From Bacteroidota bacterium (GTDB lineage Bacteria > Bacteroidota > Ignavibacteria > SZUA-365): 19,183 nucleotides of DNA. Of the stretch, positions 1 through 6,712 are shown piece after piece; position 1 is the stretch's first letter; every line of letters begins with the position of its first letter. The stretch spans positions 1 to 19,183 of the forward strand of contig JAGTUW010000403.1 in the NCBI GenBank assembly GCA_018224345.1. The letters are read 5' to 3'. The translations under genes were made by a program, and so were the position numbers. The notes under the pieces were generated by a model. That model was not told where the DNA came from, did no database searches, and worked only from the letters and a program-made list of their open reading frames with translations.

Positions 1-46
1 GTATGTGCCGCTGCAATGAAGCCTGATAAAAAAAACTCAGATAAAC

Positions 47-75
47 TTGACATAGATTATCCGAAATGCTATACT
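47..75 (+). promoter_or_regulatory. sigma70-type promoter for the protease operon
   Basis: A perfect -35 hexamer TTGACA (47-52) is followed after exactly 17 bases by TATACT (70-75), one mismatch from the TATAAT consensus. Transcription would start near position 82, leaving a leader of about 180 nt before the ATG at 263. The match is to the general bacterial housekeeping sigma consensus. The Bacteroidetes-type TAnnTTTG -7 element is not well matched here. Inferred from sequence only. Confidence 0.65.
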
Positions 76-116
76 GTTTCCGTAACACTTCAAAGAAAAG
101 CCTGGCAAATTGAATG

Positions 117-147
117 CAGCGTGTGCCGGAAGAGGGCACGTGAGCTG
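117..147 (+). other. stem-loop in the 5' leader of the protease operon
   Basis: In the putative leader RNA, 120-127 pairs with 135-142 (8 bp with two G-U pairs around a 7-nt loop). The stem is extended by CAG (117-119) with CTG (145-147) across a 2-nt bulge. No T-run follows directly, so it is not an intrinsic terminator. A pyrimidine-rich stretch with six T lies further on, at about 170-178. The hairpin could stabilise or regulate the mRNA. No known riboswitch was recognised. Confidence 0.3.
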
Positions 148-262
148 AAACAGGATTACGCACCTTCTCTTTTTTCCGTCCGCGACAGTCGATCCGTTCA
201 CGGAGTACAATGAAGTTGAAATCGAATTCAAGGTCATTATTCATTTCCTGAAAGGAGTTGCT

Positions 263-3200
263 ATGAAGCGACAGATACGTGCGGACATCATTGTTCTTGC
301 ACTGCTTCTTTTCGCAACGACCGGTGCGTTCGCACAGGTCCCGCAACCCGGCTATGTTCCGCCGGATGCAGAGATTCACGGACTGGCTGCCCATAACGAG
401 CATCTGGCCGTGATCGAAACAAATTGTACAGATGTTGAAACAGCTATAGAGATGCGCAATGCGCTTACGCGTAACGGCGCGCTTGTCTCACTGATCACCT
501 CGCCCGGCCGGATGCTGGCCTGGGTTCCCCCGGCGGCACGTGATGCCGTGGCTGCGACGAAACTGGAAAGCGCAACCGGCAGCTTGGGCGTGTTGTCGGT
601 TTCCTACAGCAGCGCGGAATTCGCCCGGAACCGCAGTGTGGATCAGCCCGATGCTGTGGAAAACGAGGCCGACGAGGCCATCGTCGAATATCTCGATTTC
701 ATCAAGCGTCCGTTGACGGCTGAAGATTTGCAGCGTATCGAGGAGCGTGAGAAGGAGATCGAGGAGCTTATGCCGACGATCGACGCTCCGGAATGCAGTA
801 ACATTCAGCATATAGATGAGGCCCCCCCGTATGAAATCACCGGTGGCATGCCGGTCATCGGTGGTGAGCAGCAAGACCAGGTCGACCGCCGCACACGTCT
901 CAAAGGCTTTATCGTACACTCGAGCTTTTTTCTCGAAAGTGCGTCAGGGACCGGTTCCTGGAACTGGGATCCGGTCGTGTATACCCGGTACAGGAATTTC
1001 TACATCGCCGGTATGAATTACTGGGTCAGCTTCGCTGCACGATACGGCAAGACCATCAGCACCTGGTGGCGGCTGTATTCACCCAATCACTCGGCCACGC
1101 AGATCAACGGTGAACCGGTCAGCGTGGGTGAACACACCTTTATACCGCAAGTGGTGATCCGACTTGCCATGCCCAGTATCTTCGATTGGCCACCTTCCTG
1201 GAGCGGCATCGGCGCCGGTACGGAATGGTGCTGGTGGTACAACAAGAAAGTACGTCAGCAGTACAACGCCAACGACGCCATCTGCGGTTTTATCGCATAC
1301 AAACCCAGCGGTGGAGAACAAATCTGGCCGCATGCCTCGGTTGTCAGCTGGAACAACGGCGATCGCGAAGGTGTCTATTTCGCGATGGACACGCGTTACT
1401 GGCAGGCGAAACACGATCCCTTCTCTGCGCCAATGCGCAATGTGGTCGCGCATGAGATCGGCCACCTCTTCGGTGCGCCGGATGAGTATCGTAATGACAA
1501 CTGCAGCTGGACGTACCGCGGCATTCCGAACATCAATTGCCAGACATTGCGTCCGGCGCATGGCCGCCCGGGTTTCAACATGCGCGGGTGGGACGGAATG
1601 ATGAAAGGAAATTACACAGGCGGGAACAGCTCCGCGACACCGGTGCATACCGGAGTGATCTCGGCAAGTCAAACCGCTCCGGTGCGTATCTATCACAGTA
1701 CGCCGACGAATATCTCGTTGCAGTTCGAAAACTGCGACGGCGTCATGACCAGAAACTGGTCAACACCCATTGGTGTTGCCGTCGATTACGACTACTGTCA
1801 CAAGGTCACTGCCCCGGCATCGGTATTTCGCAGCGGGCAGACCTGGTATTTCGATCAATGGGTGGTTACACGCAAGAGCGGCTCGACGACGAATATCAGT
1901 TATTATGCCAATGAACTTCGTTCCACTGCCTATTCCTCGTCATTCTCGAATCCGGTGACGGATATCCGGGCGGTGTTCACCAACTCACCACCGGACATTT
2001 TCAGCTCGAACACGACGCTCGAAGCAGCACTCGCTCCCGTCGGGTTCAGCGGATCTCCGAATCCAGGTATCGGGCTCAAATGGCGCAATCGCTATAACAT
2101 GAGCGATGTGAAAACGATTATCGAATATGAGGCCTCCTCAGGCAACTGGCGGCCTCTCAGCAGCAGTCACTATACGCTCGGTCCGTTCCATGTTCCAATC
2201 GGTCAGTGGACTGGCGTGCACATCCACTCCGTTCCCAATTCCACCGGCAGCGGTTCTTCAAGTGTGCAGTCGAACAGACTCTACCGCTTTCGCATTGTCG
2301 GCGAATTCAACACCAATCGCGGCAACCCTTCCGTGGTCGCCACGGTGACGACGCGCCCCTCCGCGCCTGCTGACACAGTGTATTGTTACGACGGCAATGA
2401 ACCGAATACGCTTTCGAATCCCCGTCAGCTGACATCCTCCGGTCCGGGAATGGAAACGTACTCCATCAAGGCGGCGATTCCCATCACACCGCGCATGGCC
2501 AGTTTCACCTGGTTCGTGCCGGTCGGAGACTACTATCGCATTACGGTGATCAACGTTTCCAATCTGATCTATGGTGAGAAGTTGGCGTTCAAACTCCGTG
2601 TACGCGACGGTTCGGATTTCCGGCCACGACTCCGCGCGCAGCGGGTCGGGACATCGACGCATATCAACGCGAACTACAGCGGGGGTGTGTACACACTGAA
2701 CCTGAGCAACGATGGTGAGTATCTCATCAAGGTCGAATCCAATATCAGCCAGTCGATCAGCTATGATTTCGTCGATCGCACCGGCGGACACTTCGGTTTC
2801 GGTGAATACGAAATGACCGTGGAGAGAACACATACGCAACCGGGATTGACAATCCCATGCCTGGATTGCTACAAACTCGTTGTCATGAAACCCTTCCCGG
2901 GTGAACTGATCATGCGTCCGCATCCGGAATTCAAGCTCTTTACCAGTGGTGTCGATCCGTCGACGCCAAGAACGTTCGAGGTCTATTATCAGACGCCGCC
3001 GGGATATTCCTTCCTCGGCTTCGGTGGATCCTTCGGAGATATGAAAGAGAATCCGGCACAGCTGAGCATCAACCCGGATACACCTCCGGGTGAGTACGAA
3101 ATCTATCCGATCATTGAACCGTCGGACAATTCCATGGCGGAACTGGTGGTGATCTATCCCGAGGGACCGGACGGTCCGTTCGAGGATCGTACCAGCGCAT

Positions 3201-5329
3201 CCATCGGGTCGGTCGTCACTGCGGAAGCAAAGGCCCCTGAGGGTTATACCTTCGCTGGCTGGAGTGGAGACACAACCGGTACGACGAATCCGATTCAGGT
3301 GACGCTCTGGAGGAGTAAGCGGCTTATCGCGCAGTATCGTCCGGTTCCCTGTGATCCTGAACCGATGACGACCTGGCGTCACGAGTTGCTGTTGCGTAAT
3401 TCGCGGCAGAACGAAGTATCGCTCATCTACGGTATGGCCGACGGTGCCGGTGACGGACTCGAAGCCGGACAGATCGATCTGCCACCGATACCACCTCCGA
3501 CGGCACTCGACATCCGGTGGATCAACATCACTGCCTCGCAGGGCAGCACGACCGATCTGCGCGCCATCAAGAGCTCGCATATCTTCCAGGGTCGCGTACA
3601 GACAGGCGGGACCGCTCCTGTGACGATGTCCTGGGGTGCCCCCGCGGCATCTCCTGACGCCAGTTACACATTGCGCGTACAGGGGACACCGGGTTCGATC
3701 AATATGCGCACACAGTCGAATTACGAGTTTGTCGACGAAGGTACCTACATCTTCACCGTCGAGGTGAAGGAAGGTGCCTGTCCGGAACCGACGAAGGAAA
3801 ACGAAATCGATGTTACGACCGTTGACATCAATAATCGTGACTGGCCCTGCATGGAACTGACATTGCAACTGCGTGAACGCAGCAGTGGTGAACTTCGTCC
3901 ATACTACAATCCGTACTTCCTGCAGTTCGGTGAGAAATTGGCGGATGGGTCGGTGATGCCGATGGAACTGCGCAGCTTTACGCAAATGGATTCAACGCTG
4001 ATCGTCCGCCTCTGTGGAGACGACGAGAACAAGGATCCGGGCCGCGAGCGTGAAGTCATCGTCATCAACGACAATGATGACGACGATCAGCAACGTGACA
4101 CGACCGTCGTGCGTATTCCGCCCCCGATTCCGGACGGAGACGGTGATCCGGAGCGCTTCGTGCTGGCAGCCGGTGGTGACTGGGAAATGGTTTCCACGCC
4201 GCTGCTTCTCAAGGAAGCGCAGACCGATCAGATCTTCAGCGATCCGAACCTGCGTCTTTACGCATTCGACACCGATCAGGGCACCTATATCCCTGCCGAG
4301 GAAATGGAATTCGGCCGCGGCTACTGGCTCAAAGCCGAACCCTTCGAGACGGTATTGATCGGTCTCTCGCAGCCCAGCTACGAGTGGAACGATCTCAGCG
4401 GTATCGGTGAACCGGCCGGGTACGGCTGGAACATGATCGGCTCGATGTTCAAGGAAGTCGCAGTCGCCGCGATTGAGCAGGTCCCCGCCGGCGGGATGAA
4501 GGCCATCTTCGGCTGGGATCCCTCACAGGGCTACATCGTTCCGACCAGCATCATCCCCGGCAAGGGTTACTGGGTGCGCGTCGATCCGGATACGAGATTG
4601 CGCATGAGCATCAATTCCTTCACCGGCGGTGGGTCAAACACGGCCTATCAGAAAACCGTTGATCGACTTGATCTCGCTTCGCTCCTGACGATCGAGGATG
4701 CGACGGGTGCCACGCGTCCACTGTACATCAGTGGCACGAATCTCGAAGCAACCGAGCGTGCACAACTGGCGCTGCCTGCGGTACCGCCGACAGGTGCGTT
4801 CGATGTGCGCACGGCGGAAGGTGACGCCTTCGTCTTCGCAGGCGAGAATCTCGTCGAACTGCGCGGTGACGGACGCATGGTCCTGTCCATGCCGGTTTCC
4901 TCGGCACGCGTACGTATCGAGGTGCTGGACGAGCGCGACCAATTATTGCAGGTGTTCAGCGGCAATGCCGGCGAGCATGTGCTGGTTGATGTAGCCGGAT
5001 CGCGTACGCTCAAACTGCGCGTGACGGTACAGCCGCCGGTTTCCGGGGCGCACACCCTGGGCAGCAATTACCCGAATCCCTTCCGCGTCGCATCCCGGAC
5101 GTACATCCCCTACGCCGTGCGCGCTGAAGGTGCCGTTCGCCTGACGATCTATGACATGCTGGGCCGCAAGCTCCGTACCCTGGTTGACGGCACACAGCCC
5201 GAGGGAAGCAAACTGGCGAACTGGGACGGTCGTGACCGTTACGGAAACGTCCTTCCTGCCGGCATCTACACCTACCGTCTCGAAACCGCAGACGGTATTG
5301 TTTCCCGCACATTGACGATTGTCAAGTAA
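263..5329 (+). CDS. secreted multidomain zinc metalloprotease-like protein with T9SS sorting domain
   Basis: Probable extracellular or surface-anchored metalloprotease of 1688 residues. A Sec signal peptide (about 1-25, cleavage after AFAQ or just before Q) is followed by a propeptide-like region and a catalytic region. The zinc motif HEIGHLFGAPDEY starts at His397: His397 and His401 are ligands, Glu398 is the catalytic base, and Asp407 stands at the metzincin third-ligand position. Met446/Met447 in GMMKGN could be the Met-turn. Then come Cys-containing beta regions, two divergent InlB B-repeat-like segments (about 880-1030; APEGYTFAGWSGD is typical), a segment with LPPIPP (about 1075), a very acidic linker (about 1252-1296), a duplicated GYW module (about 1301-1455), a second LPAVPP segment (about 1503-1512) and a type A T9SS sorting domain (about 1597-1688, NYPNPF at 1602-1607, ending IVK). 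The start is supported by AAAGGAG at 251-257, 5 nt upstream. The peptidase family is not certain; M64-like or another metzincin-like family is possible. The substrate is unknown. Confidence 0.85.
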   Translation: MKRQIRADIIVLALLLFATTGAFAQVPQPGYVPPDAEIHGLAAHNEHLAVIETNCTDVETAIEMRNALTRNGALVSLITSPGRMLAWVPPAARDAVAATKLESATGSLGVLSVSYSSAEFARNRSVDQPDAVENEADEAIVEYLDFIKRPLTAEDLQRIEEREKEIEELMPTIDAPECSNIQHIDEAPPYEITGGMPVIGGEQQDQVDRRTRLKGFIVHSSFFLESASGTGSWNWDPVVYTRYRNFYIAGMNYWVSFAARYGKTISTWWRLYSPNHSATQINGEPVSVGEHTFIPQVVIRLAMPSIFDWPPSWSGIGAGTEWCWWYNKKVRQQYNANDAICGFIAYKPSGGEQIWPHASVVSWNNGDREGVYFAMDTRYWQAKHDPFSAPMRNVVAHEIGHLFGAPDEYRNDNCSWTYRGIPNINCQTLRPAHGRPGFNMRGWDGMMKGNYTGGNSSATPVHTGVISASQTAPVRIYHSTPTNISLQFENCDGVMTRNWSTPIGVAVDYDYCHKVTAPASVFRSGQTWYFDQWVVTRKSGSTTNISYYANELRSTAYSSSFSNPVTDIRAVFTNSPPDIFSSNTTLEAALAPVGFSGSPNPGIGLKWRNRYNMSDVKTIIEYEASSGNWRPLSSSHYTLGPFHVPIGQWTGVHIHSVPNSTGSGSSSVQSNRLYRFRIVGEFNTNRGNPSVVATVTTRPSAPADTVYCYDGNEPNTLSNPRQLTSSGPGMETYSIKAAIPITPRMASFTWFVPVGDYYRITVINVSNLIYGEKLAFKLRVRDGSDFRPRLRAQRVGTSTHINANYSGGVYTLNLSNDGEYLIKVESNISQSISYDFVDRTGGHFGFGEYEMTVERTHTQPGLTIPCLDCYKLVVMKPFPGELIMRPHPEFKLFTSGVDPSTPRTFEVYYQTPPGYSFLGFGGSFGDMKENPAQLSINPDTPPGEYEIYPIIEPSDNSMAELVVIYPEGPDGPFEDRTSASIGSVVTAEAKAPEGYTFAGWSGDTTGTTNPIQVTLWRSKRLIAQYRPVPCDPEPMTTWRHELLLRNSRQNEVSLIYGMADGAGDGLEAGQIDLPPIPPPTALDIRWINITASQGSTTDLRAIKSSHIFQGRVQTGGTAPVTMSWGAPAASPDASYTLRVQGTPGSINMRTQSNYEFVDEGTYIFTVEVKEGACPEPTKENEIDVTTVDINNRDWPCMELTLQLRERSSGELRPYYNPYFLQFGEKLADGSVMPMELRSFTQMDSTLIVRLCGDDENKDPGREREVIVINDNDDDDQQRDTTVVRIPPPIPDGDGDPERFVLAAGGDWEMVSTPLLLKEAQTDQIFSDPNLRLYAFDTDQGTYIPAEEMEFGRGYWLKAEPFETVLIGLSQPSYEWNDLSGIGEPAGYGWNMIGSMFKEVAVAAIEQVPAGGMKAIFGWDPSQGYIVPTSIIPGKGYWVRVDPDTRLRMSINSFTGGGSNTAYQKTVDRLDLASLLTIEDATGATRPLYISGTNLEATERAQLALPAVPPTGAFDVRTAEGDAFVFAGENLVELRGDGRMVLSMPVSSARVRIEVLDERDQLLQVFSGNAGEHVLVDVAGSRTLKLRVTVQPPVSGAHTLGSNYPNPFRVASRTYIPYAVRAEGAVRLTIYDMLGRKLRTLVDGTQPEGSKLANWDGRDRYGNVLPAGIYTYRLETADGIVSRTLTIVK

Positions 5330-5340
5330 GGAGTCGATTC

Positions 5341-6456
5341 ATGAAACATATATCATTCATCCTTTCATTCTTCCTGGTGCTGGCCGCTTCCGCGGCCGCC
5401 CAGGAATACCGCGGTGTCTCTCTCGAATTCATGGTCGATAATGGCGAAGGCCGTGAGCAGGTATTGACAGTCGGTGTCCGCGAAGGCGCGACGACTGGTC
5501 TCGATCCCATGATGGAGGAAGCAGAATTACCGCCACAACCACCGAACGAGATATTCGATACGCGTCTGGTCAGTACACCGGGGAAATCCCAGTTGGGACT
5601 TGGCTCACTGAACGATTACCGCCCCTATCCTATGGATGAGGGGAACATCGTCGAAACCTACACGATCGCATATCAGGCAGGAATCAATGCCACCGGCGTG
5701 ACGCTGTACTGGGCGGAGCAACCGCCCAGTCGCGTGCGTGCAGTCATGATCGACAGTGAAGATCAGACGGGGAAGACCTCCTATGAGGCGCCGTTTGCGA
5801 GCGGACAAATCGTTGTCGAAGTGACATTCAATCCCAGTGCGCTGTCCTTCACCGCGACCCCGAGCCCCCTGCTGTTCGACGTCAACAACATCGATCCGCT
5901 TCCCACACGTATGCTGACCATCACTCCGGAAGGCGACAGCCAGGCCGAATGGATGCTCGACACTGATGTGGAATGGATTGAGATGGAACCATCTCACGGT
6001 GAAGGCGAACAGAGTGTGGACATCATGGTCAACACGCGCCTTCTCCCGGAAGGCAGCTACGAAGGCACGATCTTCATCCGCTCGCCCTCCGATCAGACGT
6101 CGCTCGAAGTTCCTGTGCGTATGAACATGGTCGTCAATGTCAAGGAGACGCCCGTCGCTGGCGGGATTTATCTCGGACAGAACTATCCGAATCCTTTCGG
6201 TTCGGCGAGTATGAGCGGCAATGCCAGTACGCGCATTGACCTTGACCTCGGTTCGCGTTCCGTGAGTACGGCACCGAGTCTGCGTGTGTATGACATGCTC
6301 GGCAGGGAAGTCATGGATCTTTCGCATCACCTGCAGGTGCGTGATGGATTGCAGTCCGTGCGCTTCGACGCGGCTGCTCTTCCGGGTGGCATGTACACCT
6401 ACACCCTGCGGTATGGTGACGTCGTCCATGCACGCGGAATGATTCTTTCGAAGTAA
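5341..6456 (+). CDS. secreted BACON-domain protein with T9SS sorting domain
   Basis: This 371-residue exported protein starts 11 nt after the metalloprotease stop. Its Shine-Dalgarno AAGGAG overlaps that stop codon, so the two are almost surely co-transcribed and may be translationally coupled. A signal peptide (about 1-21, ASAAAQ before EYRG) leads into an uncharacterised N-terminal half. A BACON-like Ig-fold domain follows (about 169-268; DVEWIEMEPSHGEGEQSV and the later LLPEGSYEGTIFI are typical). The protein ends in a type A sorting domain with NYPNPF at 281-286, VYDMLGREV and a final ILSK. BACON domains are usually linked to binding of carbohydrate or protein partners on secreted proteins. 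The N-terminal half (about 22-165) matches nothing I recognise. Two consecutive TAA codons end the gene. The operon position suggests an accessory partner of the protease, but this is inference. Confidence 0.85.
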   Translation: MKHISFILSFFLVLAASAAAQEYRGVSLEFMVDNGEGREQVLTVGVREGATTGLDPMMEEAELPPQPPNEIFDTRLVSTPGKSQLGLGSLNDYRPYPMDEGNIVETYTIAYQAGINATGVTLYWAEQPPSRVRAVMIDSEDQTGKTSYEAPFASGQIVVEVTFNPSALSFTATPSPLLFDVNNIDPLPTRMLTITPEGDSQAEWMLDTDVEWIEMEPSHGEGEQSVDIMVNTRLLPEGSYEGTIFIRSPSDQTSLEVPVRMNMVVNVKETPVAGGIYLGQNYPNPFGSASMSGNASTRIDLDLGSRSVSTAPSLRVYDMLGREVMDLSHHLQVRDGLQSVRFDAAALPGGMYTYTLRYGDVVHARGMILSK

Positions 6457-6485
6457 TAAGCATCGCGAACATGAGCGCAAAGTAC

Positions 6486-6520
6486 GGGAATCCGGTCCGA
6501 GGATAACGGACCGGATTCCC
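6486..6520 (+). terminator. perfect 14-bp stem-loop after the protease operon
   Basis: GGGAATCCGGTCCG (6486-6499) is perfectly complementary to 6507-6520, with a 7-nt loop, 29 nt after the stop of the BACON gene. No T-run follows (the next bases are TGCCTTACGC). It is therefore either a U-tract-independent terminator or a 3' end-stabilising hairpin. The remainder of the 256-nt gap (6457-6712) holds only the short direct repeat listed separately. I see no convincing promoter in it. Confidence 0.6.
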
Positions 6521-6661
6521 TGCCTTACGCAGCACGAGCAGAGATGGAAGTATACACGGTGGCCAGAAGTCAGAGGGCCTGGCAGTCAGTGACCGCCGGG
6601 AACTTCCGACGACGGATGGTTACAAGGATAGCAACCAACAGAGTCAATGACAGAACCACCC

Positions 6662-6689
6662 GAAGGTCAATCAGTACCTGAAGGTCAAT
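6662..6689 (+). repeat. 10-bp direct repeat upstream of the LamG gene
   Basis: GAAGGTCAAT occurs at 6662-6671 and again at 6680-6689, start-to-start distance 18 bp, ending 23 nt before the ATG at 6713. A shorter GTCAAT also lies at 6643-6648. Two equal half-sites could be an operator, but the distance is not two helical turns and the sites would fall inside the leader, so chance or local duplication is equally possible. Confidence 0.25.
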
Positions 6690-6712
6690 AAGGAATTGGA
6701 GAACGTACGCCC

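Noticed and set aside
16..213. 65-residue frame in the region before the metalloprotease
   Set aside because: It contains the strong promoter at 47-75 and lacks a ribosome-binding signal or known motif, so it is unlikely to be translated.
2258..3985. 575-residue open frame on the minus strand inside the metalloprotease gene
   Set aside because: It lies fully antisense to a gene with clear domains, has no recognisable motif and no ribosome-binding signal. Moderately GC-rich coding DNA often leaves such frames open.
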